This document shows, one piece after another, positions 39,059 to 48,017 of a stretch of 64,000 nucleotides of DNA; the first letter of the stretch is position 1; each line of letters starts with the position of its first letter. Made by a program: the position numbers and the translations under genes. The notes beneath the pieces are model-generated. The model had not been told where the DNA came from, searched no databases, and saw nothing but the letters and a program-made list of their open reading frames with translations. The DNA is taken from the NCBI RefSeq assembly GCF_000143685.1, contig NC_014328.1, positions 868,001 through 932,000 on the forward strand, given 5' to 3'. This DNA comes from Clostridium ljungdahlii DSM 13528. Its GTDB lineage: Bacteria > Bacillota > Clostridia > Clostridiales > Clostridiaceae.

Positions 39059-39301
39059 TTAATGCTCCAAACATTTTAACAAATCATAGTGTACAGAAAT
39101 ATCATTCCTATATTCATCAATAAAAATGCGATATAGTATTCTGTCATTAATCAGAGTTTGTACAAATATGCCGTTTGAATAAATATCATACTGTTCGTCT
39201 TCAAATTCAAACATCTCCTTATTAGCTTTTGTAGCTTCAATCATAGTCCTGTCAAAGATTTTAATTTTTTGAAAAAACATTTCTTCACAACTAATTACCA
39301 T
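39059..39301 (-). CDS. Small protein of unknown function
   Basis: 80 residues with no recognised motif. It is acidic in the middle (EMFEFEDEQYDIYSNG) and ends LLKCLEH. A good SD (AAGGAGAG, 8 bases from the ATG on the minus strand) supports real translation. Neighbours on both sides are gene fragments, so it may be an accessory gene or a surviving piece of one. Confidence 0.5.
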   Translation of the reverse strand: MVISCEEMFFQKIKIFDRTMIEATKANKEMFEFEDEQYDIYSNGIFVQTLINDRILYRIFIDEYRNDISVHYDLLKCLEH

Positions 39302-39591
39302 AATATACTCTCCTTACAGATATATTTTCACTTATTCCTGGAATACTAGGACTTAGACAACAAATTCCACGTACAATCAAATAAATAATAGATCTTGCAT
39401 TCATTAATATAAAAATGTATATTAATTATAATTTCTGCACTTCACATACCTAATTATAGTATAATTCTAAAGCTTATTGTCGAAAGTTTACATTTCTTAA
39501 ACATACTTAACGTATAATTAACATAACTAAAAAATTGTAATAAGGAGTGTTATGTGATAGTTAATTAGGCTGTTGCAAATGTTTTAGCATA

Positions 39592-39705
39592 ATAGATGAA
39601 GTAAAGGAAACTGTACAGCTTGGCAAGGATATGATTATTCATGGAGAGTTAAGTCCTTTAAAGATAGATAAAGCTATAAAAGCAATATCATTTTTTTATG
39701 TTTAA
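39592..39705 (+). pseudogene. Fragment of Ppx/GppA exopolyphosphatase
   Basis: The frame reads IDEVKETVQLGKDMIIHGEL then SPLKIDKAIKAISFFYV and stops; this matches the N-terminal region of Ppx/GppA phosphatases, where I-D-E-x-K-E-x-V-x-L-G is typical. Only about 38 codons remain. The surrounding gap 39302-39789 has no intact ORF; an unusual short stretch near 39350-39385 vaguely resembles the end of ppdK. Confidence 0.55.
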
Positions 39706-39771
39706 GTTTTTAGTAAGAAGTTAATTATTAAAGCTAGTTGATTTTTATTTTAAATGTTCTTGATAAGCTGA

Positions 39772-39809
39772 ATATAAAAATTCATACTATTAAATAATAA
39801 TAGTATGAA
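39772..39809 (-). terminator. Terminator of the CotS-like gene
   Basis: On the minus strand TTCATACTATT and AATAGTATGAA (39799-39809 and 39781-39791) form a perfect 11-bp stem followed by TTTTTA. The gene's stop codon lies inside the hairpin. Confidence 0.75.
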
Positions 39810-40827
39810 ACTTTTTTTCTACGTATTTTCCTAAACTTATAATAAATTTAAGCTGATTAATATTATTAGAACATTTTTTTAGTAAGTAGTAAAAAGAATT
39901 ATGATTACATTTTGATATGTTTTTATAATAATCTCTAGATATTTTCCAAAATTTTTGAGGAAAAGCTAAATAAGATATTATATATTTATAATCATCTAAT
40001 GTTAACGAAAAAGTTTTTTCGTATAAATTTAAACATTCTAATGTTATATCTAGCTGCCAGTTAGTAGAATTTCGCTTTAGAAATCTTCTTAAGAAATAGG
40101 AGATATCATGGGCACAATAGTCTATGCTGCATTTATCAAAATCTATTATCCAAATTTTATTGTTATCATCAAATATTATATTTTTATTTACGTAATCTAG
40201 ATGGCATAGGCAGGTGTTTAAATTATCATAGTTTATAGAAGAAGATATTCTAGAGGACATTTGTGCCAATATAAGGTTGATTTCAAAATATTGTAGAAAC
40301 AATTGTGAGAATTTATCTTTATATTTAACTGCTAAATTTGAGCAGTTTAACAGTTGCTTAAAATGTTTTTCAAAGGATATATATGTTTTTTCAAAATTAA
40401 TCCTTTCAATACTACCTTTAATGGGAGTGAAGTTTTTGCTTACTTTATGCATTTTAGCTAAATTAGAGATGGACACTAAAAGATGACTTTTAATGTTATA
40501 ATTGCATTTAGTACCCGTTATCCAGGGAGTAAGCATAAAAAGCATTTCATTATATTTTACATATCGACCTCCATAAATTGTAGGTAATATTCTAGGAACT
40601 CTAACGTTATTTCTAAAAAGCCATTCCATGGCAGAATATACAAAAAGTAAATTTGCTTCATCAAAATATACTTTCTTTAAACAGTAATTTTTATTTAGAT
40701 GACTTATTTTATATACTGCCCTCTGCTTATCTGTGTTTTTAAATTTGATTCTATCTATAGATGCATCATCCATATTGTAATAGGGAAGTACATATTTTTT
40801 TATAGTTCTTTCAGATAACAAATCCAT
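39790..40827 (-). CDS. CotS-family spore coat kinase-like protein
   Basis: A 345-residue protein of the aminoglycoside-phosphotransferase fold: Lys in YCLKKVYFDEANLLF, gate region LTPWITGTKC, catalytic-loop-like LCHLDYVNKNIIF (HxDxxxxN) and metal-site IIDFDKCSIDYCAHDISYFLRR. It matches the CotS/YsxE/YutH group of clostridial and Bacillus coat proteins, some of which phosphorylate other coat proteins. Brenner-type and DFD residues are present, so it may be active. The ATG at 40827 has SD GAGGAG 7 bases away; the upstream TTG at 40842 would place the SD inside the gene. Confidence 0.85.
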   Translation of the reverse strand: MDLLSERTIKKYVLPYYNMDDASIDRIKFKNTDKQRAVYKISHLNKNYCLKKVYFDEANLLFVYSAMEWLFRNNVRVPRILPTIYGGRYVKYNEMLFMLTPWITGTKCNYNIKSHLLVSISNLAKMHKVSKNFTPIKGSIERINFEKTYISFEKHFKQLLNCSNLAVKYKDKFSQLFLQYFEINLILAQMSSRISSSINYDNLNTCLCHLDYVNKNIIFDDNNKIWIIDFDKCSIDYCAHDISYFLRRFLKRNSTNWQLDITLECLNLYEKTFSLTLDDYKYIISYLAFPQKFWKISRDYYKNISKCNHNSFYYLLKKCSNNINQLKFIISLGKYVEKKFHTIII

Positions 40828-41229
40828 ATAAAAACTCCTCAAAAGTTGTTCCTCTATAATAATATTAAGGTGTCTTTTATAATATACATTATTCTTAAAA
40901 AAAGAAGTTTCAGAAAATAAAATGTAACAAATTTCTCATATAGAGAAGAATAATTTTTACTAGTATGTGGGTAAAATAGGAATAAATATATAGCATTTAC
41001 AGTAAAGTTACAGAATTATATTATATATTATATATTTATAAGTAAAATTATGCAGTTTTAAAATTAAAAATTTTTTTTATTGAAGGATATTTAATTTTTG
41101 TAAAGAATATATATAGTATATTCCTTATTTGAGAAAAAAGATATTTATTTTTAAAGAAGGAATATAGTAATTTATGTCGAATATATTTATTCTTGAACAT
41201 AATAATTTAAGATAGGTGGGGATTCGTTA
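40828..41229. other. AT-rich divergent intergenic region
   Basis: About 400 bases between the CotS-like gene and dnaG. No ORF with an SD is seen. It is extremely A/T rich, with a palindrome GAATATA-5-TATATTC around 41106-41124. It presumably holds the promoters of both genes, which I could not place with confidence. Confidence 0.5.
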
Positions 41230-43002
41230 GTGATATCGGAAGATGTCATTCAGAAAATAAAGGATGCAAGTGATATAGTAGATATCATATCTGAAAGTGT
41301 AAAGTTAAAAAGGGCAGGTAGAAATTATTTAGGATTATGTCCTTTTCATCAAGAAAAGACCCCATCTTTTAGTGTATCTGTTGATAAGCAAATATATAAA
41401 TGCTTTGGTTGTGGTGAGGCAGGAAATGTAATAACGTTTGTTATGAAACTGAAAAAGTTAACTTTTCCCGAAGCATTGAAGATTTTAGCTGATCGAGCAA
41501 ATATAGATCTGGATGAAAATGGTAATAGAAACGGCAATAGAAAGAATACTTATGAAAAACTTTATAAACTAAACATAGAAGCTGCCAGATATTTTTATAA
41601 TTGTTTAAATAAAAATAAAATAGCTAAATCCTACATGTTAAATAGAGGAATAACAGAAAAAACCATGAACAAATTTGGTATTGGATATTCTGTTGACAGT
41701 TGGAATGATATGCTGATTTTCTTAAAGAAAAAAGGATTTACTGAACTGGATATGCTATCAGATGGACTTATAATTAAAAGTAAAAAGGGAAATTACTATG
41801 ACAGATTTAGAAACAGAATAATTTTTCCCGTATTTGATTTTAGAGGAAAAGTAATAGGATTTGGAGGAAGAGTATTAGATGATTCTAAACCAAAGTATTT
41901 AAATTCTCCAGAAACTCATCTATTTAAAAAGGGTATTAATCTCTATGGATTAAATTTTGCCATAAAAAATAATACTTCTAGAATGTTTATAATTGTGGAA
42001 GGATACATGGATTGTATATCTCTTCATCAATATGGTATAACCAATGCAGTGGCTTCTCTAGGTACAGCTCTTACTATAAATCAGGCAAAACTTATGGCTA
42101 GGTATGTTGATAAAGTTATAATATCTTATGATGCAGATGCAGCAGGTCAAATAGCTACAGTTAGAGGTTTAGATATACTAAAAAGTGTAGGATTAGAAGT
42201 AAGGGTTTTAGTAGTACCCCAAGGAAAAGATCCTGATGAATTTATTAGGAATAATGGAAAAGATGCTTTTTTAGAACTTGTAGATAAAGCTCTACCACTT
42301 ATAGAGTATAGAATTCAAAATATAAAAAGTAACATGAATTTCAACGATTCTGAAGATACTATAAAATATGTAGAAAAAGCACTAAAAATATTGTCTCAAT
42401 TAGATCCTATAGAAAGAGAAATATATGTAAAAAGTATATCTGAAGAAACTGGAATAAGGGATCAAGTACTATATGATATGTTGAATGATAATATTCAAAA
42501 AAATGTAAAAAAAAATGAAAAGGTGAATATAGATGCTGGTTTTGGACAAAAATTATATTTAGAGCCAGCATATTTAAAGGCTGAGAGGGCTCTTTTAAAA
42601 CTTATTTCAGAAAATGAAGAAGCGTTTAAGTATGCGCTAGATAAAATAGAAGTTGATAATATTATATTAGAAAGTCATAAAAAAATATATAGGTATATAG
42701 TGGAAAATATGAAATATGATATAGAAAAAAGAAAAAAGTTTGTAGAGTTAAATTGTCATGACGTAGATACCTCTAAAGAATGGGTTAACATTATGGAAAC
42801 TAAAATTAAATATGACAGCATCAATTACAAAGATATGATAGATAATTATATAGATAAAATAGAAAGACATAGATTGGAAAAGTCCAAGAAGCACATTATA
42901 AATAGAATAAAAGAATGTGAAGCTCAGGGAAATTTGAATGAATCTCTAAAACTGGCACAAGAATTAATTAAAATACAAAAAAGGATTGGTGAAATGCAGT
43001 AA
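41230..43002 (+). CDS. dnaG: DNA primase
   Basis: A 590-residue primase: CHC2 zinc finger (Cys37, His40, Cys58, Cys61 in [14 protein letters not shown]...[10 protein letters not shown]), the DnaG core, and the TOPRIM site [16 protein letters not shown] with YDADAAGQ. The C-terminal DnaB-binding region follows. It makes RNA primers for replication. GTG start after AGGTGGGGA. The stop overlaps the first ATG of the rpoD frame, the classic dnaG-rpoD macromolecular synthesis operon. Confidence 0.95.
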   Translation: MISEDVIQKIKDASDIVDIISESVKLKRAGRNYLGLCPFHQEKTPSFSVSVDKQIYKCFGCGEAGNVITFVMKLKKLTFPEALKILADRANIDLDENGNRNGNRKNTYEKLYKLNIEAARYFYNCLNKNKIAKSYMLNRGITEKTMNKFGIGYSVDSWNDMLIFLKKKGFTELDMLSDGLIIKSKKGNYYDRFRNRIIFPVFDFRGKVIGFGGRVLDDSKPKYLNSPETHLFKKGINLYGLNFAIKNNTSRMFIIVEGYMDCISLHQYGITNAVASLGTALTINQAKLMARYVDKVIISYDADAAGQIATVRGLDILKSVGLEVRVLVVPQGKDPDEFIRNNGKDAFLELVDKALPLIEYRIQNIKSNMNFNDSEDTIKYVEKALKILSQLDPIEREIYVKSISEETGIRDQVLYDMLNDNIQKNVKKNEKVNIDAGFGQKLYLEPAYLKAERALLKLISENEEAFKYALDKIEVDNIILESHKKIYRYIVENMKYDIEKRKKFVELNCHDVDTSKEWVNIMETKIKYDSINYKDMIDNYIDKIERHRLEKSKKHIINRIKECEAQGNLNESLKLAQELIKIQKRIGEMQ

Positions 43003-43022
43003 TGGCAAAAGGAGGCAATAAA

Positions 43023-44087
43023 ATGAAAAGTAAGAGTGCAAAGCTACAGTTAGTTAAAAAAATCATAGAAAAAGGTAAAAAAAATGGCACCTTAACTTAT
43101 AAAGAAATAATGGACGAATTAGAAGAAGTGGACTTAAGTCCTGAGCAAATAGAAAAAATATATGAAGCTCTTGAATCCATGGGAATAGAAGTAACTGGTG
43201 ATGAACATGAAACAGAATCAAATGAGAAAAACTTAGATTTATCGGTTCCTGATGGAATTGCAATAGATGATCCTGTAAGAATGTATTTAAAAGAAATAGG
43301 AAAAGTACCGCTGCTTTTACCAGAAGAAGAAATATCTCTTGCAAAAAGAATAGAAGAGGGAGACCAAATTGCCAAGAAAAAGTTAGCAGAAGCTAATTTA
43401 AGATTAGTGGTTAGCATAGCTAAAAGATATGTGGGTAGAGGAATGCTTTTCTTAGATTTAATTCAAGAAGGTAACCTTGGACTTATAAAAGCAGTAGAAA
43501 AGTTTGATTACAGAAAGGGATATAAATTTAGTACCTATGCTACATGGTGGATAAGGCAGGCAATTACAAGGGCAATAGCAGATCAGGCAAGAACAATAAG
43601 AATACCTGTTCACATGGTAGAAACCATAAATAAACTTGTAAGAGTTTCAAGACAGTTACTTCAAGAACTTGGAAGAGAACCTCATCCAGAAGAAGTAGCA
43701 CAAATAATGGAGATGCCTGTAGATAAAGTAAGGGAGATTATGAAAATAGCACAGGAGCCTGTATCTCTTGAAACCCCTATTGGAGAAGAGGAAGACAGTC
43801 ACCTTGGAGATTTTATACCAGATGATGAGGCACCAGCACCTGCAGAGGCAGCAGCTTTTACTATGCTTAAGGAGCAACTTATAAATGTATTAGATACTTT
43901 AACTCCAAGGGAAGAAAAAGTTTTAAGACTTAGGTTTGGTCTAGATGACGGAAGAGCTAGAACTCTAGAAGAAGTTGGAAAAGAGTTTAATGTAACTAGA
44001 GAGAGAATAAGGCAGATAGAGGCCAAGGCGCTTAGAAAGCTGAGGCATCCAAGTAGAAGTAAAAAATTAAAAGATTATTTAGATTAA
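43023..44087 (+). CDS. rpoD: Major (housekeeping) sigma factor
   Basis: A 354-residue sigma-70 protein: region 1.1-like acidic N-terminus, region 1.2 ([16 protein letters not shown]), region 2 ([30 protein letters not shown] and [17 protein letters not shown], -10 recognition), region 3 and region 4 ([23 protein letters not shown], -35 recognition). An ATG at 43002 is in frame, but the SD AAAGGAGG lies between it and the ATG at 43023, which is chosen. Co-transcribed with dnaG and ended by a terminator. Confidence 0.97.
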   Translation: MKSKSAKLQLVKKIIEKGKKNGTLTYKEIMDELEEVDLSPEQIEKIYEALESMGIEVTGDEHETESNEKNLDLSVPDGIAIDDPVRMYLKEIGKVPLLLPEEEISLAKRIEEGDQIAKKKLAEANLRLVVSIAKRYVGRGMLFLDLIQEGNLGLIKAVEKFDYRKGYKFSTYATWWIRQAITRAIADQARTIRIPVHMVETINKLVRVSRQLLQELGREPHPEEVAQIMEMPVDKVREIMKIAQEPVSLETPIGEEEDSHLGDFIPDDEAPAPAEAAAFTMLKEQLINVLDTLTPREEKVLRLRFGLDDGRARTLEEVGKEFNVTRERIRQIEAKALRKLRHPSRSKKLKDYLD

Positions 44088-44112
44088 GGCACCCTTTCCA
44101 AGGTGCTTTTAC
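44088..44112 (+). terminator. Terminator after rpoD
   Basis: GCACC (44089-44093) with extension pairs with GGTGC (44102-44106), loop CTTTCCAA, followed by TTTTA, directly after the stop codon. Confidence 0.75.
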
Positions 44113-44198
44113 TTGTCTGGAAAACTAATTTGTAAACTTTCAAATAGGAGCAGAATATAACTTTATGATATAATGTTTAGTAAAGAAGGTGAGCAAAT

Positions 44199-45089
44199 AT
44201 GAAAACTACTTATAAATCTGCAAAGGGATTAGGAGTATGGACTATAGTAGGTATAACAGTTATATATAATGTATTTATGATAGTTCTTATAAATTTTATA
44301 AATTCCTACGAAATATTTAATCTTTTTAAACTAGCGTTTATAGCCGTAAATGCTTATCAAATTTATTATATAATAATTTGTGGAACTCTAAAATACTCTA
44401 TGGACGAAGAAAATTTATATATAACCAGTATGTTTAAGTTTAAGAATGAAAAAATTCCTTTTAAAGATATAAGAATGTATCAAAAATCTAAAGGGTACAT
44501 TAAAGGGGTAAAGCTATCAGGATATGGAAAAAGTAAATTTGCCATAGGAAGGTCGTTTATTCATAAAGTAGGTAGAACATATATGTTTGTTACTTCAACT
44601 AAAAATGTTATATACTTAAAGACAGATGATATAACTTATGGAATATCACCGGAAAACTTTCAAGAATTTGAATTAAAAATACAAGAAAGACATATAGAAA
44701 ATTTACAGTGGCAAAATAAATTAAATAAGGGTGTTGAACTAAGAAAAGAACCCAAATTTCTTGTACCATTTATAATTGCAGCAATTATAGTCCTAATGCT
44801 TACGTTAAACCCTATAATCATGTATCTTTATGGAAACTTGCCAGATAGAATGCCTTTAAGTTTTAATCCAAATTTTATAGCTGTAGAATTTGGAACAGGG
44901 AAGCAGTTTGCATTTAAACAAATGACATATGGGCTTTTGAATATGGGACTGCTGTTTTGCATGTACTATGCTGCATATATTTTTTCTAAATATGATAAAA
45001 AAGTTTTTTATAAGTTTATATATACTGCATTGGTAGTGGCAGCATTTTTTTTAATTATGCAGATAAGAATACTTTGCACATTTAAATAA
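44199..45089 (+). CDS. Membrane protein with a bacterial PH-like domain
   Basis: A 296-residue protein with two N-terminal membrane helices (about 10-32 and 40-60), a soluble region (65-165) with the strand pattern of bacterial PH domains (DEENLYITSMFKFKNEKIPFKDI), and three further membrane helices. Function unknown; such proteins may act in envelope stress or membrane organisation. Own promoter likely (GATATAATG at about 44168). Good SD (GAAGGTGAG). Confidence 0.65.
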   Translation: MKTTYKSAKGLGVWTIVGITVIYNVFMIVLINFINSYEIFNLFKLAFIAVNAYQIYYIIICGTLKYSMDEENLYITSMFKFKNEKIPFKDIRMYQKSKGYIKGVKLSGYGKSKFAIGRSFIHKVGRTYMFVTSTKNVIYLKTDDITYGISPENFQEFELKIQERHIENLQWQNKLNKGVELRKEPKFLVPFIIAAIIVLMLTLNPIIMYLYGNLPDRMPLSFNPNFIAVEFGTGKQFAFKQMTYGLLNMGLLFCMYYAAYIFSKYDKKVFYKFIYTALVVAAFFLIMQIRILCTFK

Positions 45090-45113
45090 TATTATTTTGG
45101 AATGGAGAATTAT

Positions 45114-45803
45114 ATGGAAATTAGTTTAAGGCTTAAAATTGTATCAAGTATGGTAGACAATTGTGAATGTGTAGCAGATATAGGTACAGATCACGGATAT
45201 GTCCCTATTTATTTAGTAGAAAGTAAGGTGTGTAAAAGGGCTATAGCTTCAGATATAAATAAAGGACCTGTAGAAAAAGCCAGATTTAATATAAAACTTC
45301 ATGGATTGGAAAATAAAATAGACGTAAGACTCGGTAGTGGACTTGCCTCTATAAAGCCTGGAGAAGCTCAGTATGTGATAATTGCAGGTATGGGAGGCAA
45401 TCTTATAAGAGACATAATTATTGATGGTATGGAAATATTTAAAAAGGCAGATGCTTTAATACTTCAACCTATGAGAAATTCTGAAGTTCTTAGAGAATAT
45501 ATATACAAAAGTGGTTTTAAAATAATAGATGAAGAATTATGTATTGACGAAAACAGATTTTATGAGATAATAAAAATAAGATATGATAATGAAAGACAAG
45601 AAGTAGATAGTATATTCTATGAAGTGGGAAAGGCTTTGATAGACAAAAAGCATAAGCTTCTTTTAAAATTTGTAAGAAGTAAGATTGAATCTTATAATAA
45701 AATAATTTTAAATATAAAAGACAATACGGAGCTAGCCAGAAGTAGAAAAGAAGATTTATGTAATAAAATAAAGAAGCTGCAGGAGTTGATAGAATGTATT
45801 TAA
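45114..45803 (+). CDS. trmK: tRNA (adenine(22)-N1)-methyltransferase TrmK
   Basis: A 229-residue SAM methyltransferase. ISLRLKIVSSMVDNCECVADIGTDHGYVPIYL carries motif I (DIGTDHGY, TrmK signature) and IIAGMGGNLIRDII the catalytic motif; a C-terminal coiled coil follows. It makes m1A22 in tRNA. ATG 45102 is in frame but the SD GGAG falls after it, favouring 45114. The 3' end overlaps the Nif3-like gene by 10 bases, the usual pairing downstream of rpoD. Confidence 0.92.
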   Translation: MEISLRLKIVSSMVDNCECVADIGTDHGYVPIYLVESKVCKRAIASDINKGPVEKARFNIKLHGLENKIDVRLGSGLASIKPGEAQYVIIAGMGGNLIRDIIIDGMEIFKKADALILQPMRNSEVLREYIYKSGFKIIDEELCIDENRFYEIIKIRYDNERQEVDSIFYEVGKALIDKKHKLLLKFVRSKIESYNKIILNIKDNTELARSRKEDLCNKIKKLQELIECI

Positions 45804-46609
45804 GAGTACAGGATATACATGATATATTGGAAAAAAGAGCACCTTCCATACTTAAAGAAAGCTATGATAATGTAGGACTTATGGTAGGAGATATGAAATG
45901 TGAAGTAGGATCTATACTTGTGGCTTTAGATTGTACACTAGAAGTAATAGAAGAAGCTTTAAGGAATAATTGTAATCTTATATTTACCCATCACCCACTA
46001 CTTTTTAAAAGACCATATACCATAACTACTGATACTCTAATAGGAAAAAAAATAATAGAGTTAATAAGAAATAATATAAATGTATATTCCAGTCATACTA
46101 ATCTTGATTCTGTAAAAGGGGGAATAAATGATATTATTATGGAAAAGCTTGGACTTACCAATCATGATGTTATTGAACCTTCTAGAATTAAGAATTATGG
46201 TGAAAATGATTGTGGCATAGGAAGAATTGCAAGTCTTACCGAACCTATGACTTTAGCTAGGTTTTGTAATGAGGTAAAGAAATGTTTGAATATCTCTTCA
46301 GTTAGATATTCAGGAAATGAACTTAAAATTATAAATAAAGTGGCCCTTATAAACGGAAGTGGCCAGGATTATTTTGATGCAGCTAAAGCATTAGGTGCAG
46401 ATTGTGTTATTACAGGTGATACTACTTATCATTATGTAAGTGATTTTCAAGAACAAGGTATAGCTGTAATTGATGCAGGACATTTCGGAACAGAATGGCC
46501 TGCTATGGAAATTATAGCTAATTTTTTAAGACATGAAATAAAAGTAAGAGGATTTGAGAATACTGTAATTTTATCAAAAGTAAATAAAAGTCCGTATAAA
46601 TATAAGTAG
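45794..46609 (+). CDS. Nif3-like dinuclear metal centre protein
   Basis: A 271-residue protein of the YqfO/Nif3/GTP-cyclohydrolase-I-type-2 family: IFTHHPLLFKRPY (metal His), SSHTNLDSVKGGINDII, and C-terminal DAGHFGTEWPAME (metal His/Glu). The family forms toroidal hexamers with a di-metal site; in vivo function is unclear. It is translationally coupled to trmK and ends in a strong terminator. Confidence 0.92.
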   Translation: MYLRVQDIHDILEKRAPSILKESYDNVGLMVGDMKCEVGSILVALDCTLEVIEEALRNNCNLIFTHHPLLFKRPYTITTDTLIGKKIIELIRNNINVYSSHTNLDSVKGGINDIIMEKLGLTNHDVIEPSRIKNYGENDCGIGRIASLTEPMTLARFCNEVKKCLNISSVRYSGNELKIINKVALINGSGQDYFDAAKALGADCVITGDTTYHYVSDFQEQGIAVIDAGHFGTEWPAMEIIANFLRHEIKVRGFENTVILSKVNKSPYKYK

Positions 46610-46641
46610 AAATGAAAATTGAATTCATTTCTACTTTTTTT
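46605..46641 (+). terminator. Rho-independent terminator after the Nif3-like gene
   Basis: AGTAGAAATGAA (46605-46616) pairs exactly with TTCATTTCTACT (46624-46635); the following bases are TTTTTT. The stop codon overlaps the 5' arm. Confidence 0.92.
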
Positions 46642-46730
46642 AAAATAAATATGGAAAGTATTTCACAGTATGGTGTTATTTACTCTAGAATTATATTTAA
46701 AAAATTTATTTAAATTAATGGGAGGAAGAT

Positions 46731-47444
46731 ATGATAAATTTACTTATTGAAATTCAGAAAAATATGGGGATTATAAAGAAAAATAAGAAAGATATAAAAG
46801 AAGATTCAAATGTTAGCTTATTGAAAGAGATGAAAAAAGAATTTGAGGCAGAAAAGCTAAATTACAAAAATATAGATAATAAATTTAAAAAGATAGAAGA
46901 GGATATGAAAGAACTAGAAGAAAAAATAAGTAAGCTAAAAGGGGATATAAAGATAGATGAGAATAAGTTATATGGAGACATGAAGTATGATTTAAAGTTT
47001 ATGGAAACGCTGGAGAAGTCTATTAAATTGAAAGAAAATGATATAAAGAAATTGGAAGAAGATAGCTTAAATCTTATGTATGAAGAAGAGAATACATCAA
47101 AAGAAAGGTCTAAAAGTAGAAAAAAGTTGATGGATTTAAAAGAAAAGTTTTATAATTGTAAGGAAAGTAGCAGTGAGAACAGAGTTAGAGCTAAAGAAAA
47201 TATAGTTAAAGCAGAAGGTAATATTAAGAAATTTGAACAACGTATTCCTAAAGAACTTTTGGATGAGTTTAATGAACTATGTTCTGTTAAAGGAACAGGA
47301 GCTGCCGTAATTTCAAAAGGAGTTTGTTCTGGGTGTAAAATGAAGGTATCTGCTGTTACTGTAGATGATATTAAAAAGAATAAGCATATAGTTTATTGTG
47401 ATAATTGCGGTAGAATAGTACATTATAACCATTCAATTGAATAA
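46731..47444 (+). CDS. Coiled-coil protein with C-terminal zinc ribbon
   Basis: A 237-residue protein: residues 1-185 are a long charged coiled coil, followed by a C4 zinc ribbon (CSGCKMKVSAVTVDDIK...YCDNCGRIVHY). This is the C4-type zinc ribbon (zf-RING_7) family found beside Nif3-like genes and rnpB in many Firmicutes and actinobacteria; role unknown. SD GGGAGGAAG. Confidence 0.88.
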   Translation: MINLLIEIQKNMGIIKKNKKDIKEDSNVSLLKEMKKEFEAEKLNYKNIDNKFKKIEEDMKELEEKISKLKGDIKIDENKLYGDMKYDLKFMETLEKSIKLKENDIKKLEEDSLNLMYEEENTSKERSKSRKKLMDLKEKFYNCKESSSENRVRAKENIVKAEGNIKKFEQRIPKELLDEFNELCSVKGTGAAVISKGVCSGCKMKVSAVTVDDIKKNKHIVYCDNCGRIVHYNHSIE

Positions 47445-47470
47445 CTTACATTAAAAAATTAAAATTTTTG

Positions 47471-47499
47471 TTGTAATATTTTATTAGTTATGATATTAT
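47471..47499 (+). promoter_or_regulatory. Promoter of RNase P RNA
   Basis: TTGTAA (47471-47476), 17-base spacer, TATTAT (47494-47499), eight bases before the 5' end of rnpB. Confidence 0.7.
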
Positions 47500-47506
47500 G
47501 TAATTC

Positions 47507-47850
47507 GTAAGTAAGTCAGACAATCGCTGCTGTAGAAATACAGGAGAGGAAAGTCCGGGCTTCATAGGGCAGGGTGCTGGGTAACACCCAGTCAGGGTGA
47601 CCTGAAGGAAAGTGCAACAGAAATATACCGCCGAAATTTATTTCGGTAAGGTTGGAAAGGCGAGGTAAGAGCTCACCAGCGCATTGGTGACTTTGCGGCT
47701 ATGTAAACCCCATCTGAAGCAAGATCGAATAGGAAAGCATATAAAAGCGGCCCGCTTTGCTTTCGGGTAGTATCGCTTGAGCCCACTGGTAACAATGGGC
47801 CTAGATAGATGATTGTCTAATACAGAACTCGGCTTATAGATTTGCTTACC
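47507..47850 (+). ncRNA. rnpB: RNase P RNA (bacterial type A)
   Basis: The transcript contains GAGGAAAGTCCGGGC, AGGGCAGGGTGCTGGGTAAC, GGAAAGTGCAACAGAAA and CCCCATCTGAAGCAAGA, all conserved RNase P RNA core segments. The 5' GTAAGTAAGTC (47507-47517) pairs fully with the 3' GATTTGCTTAC (47839-47849) as helix P1. The order of the core segments fits type A. It processes the 5' ends of tRNAs with protein RnpA. Own promoter and terminator are visible. Confidence 0.95.
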
Positions 47851-47860
47851 CACTAGAAAA

Positions 47861-47888
47861 CACTAGGTTTTGGCCTGGTGCTTTTTTA
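47861..47888 (+). terminator. Terminator of rnpB
   Basis: CACTAGG (47861-47867) pairs with CCTGGTG (47874-47880) with one G-U, followed by CTTTTTTA. Confidence 0.85.
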
Positions 47889-48017
47889 CTTACATGGAGA
47901 TATGTATTTGTGGTAGTGGAAATGTCTTTAGGATTATTATGAATGATTAATTTAGAAAACAAGAAAAGGGATATATATACAATATACCCCTTAACATACA
48001 ACTTTTATTACTAAGCA

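Noticed and set aside
39350..39386. Short stretch resembling the 3' end of ppdK
   Set aside because: About 28 bases with partial identity around CAATCAAATAAATAA; too short and A/T rich to claim a duplicated ppdK fragment.
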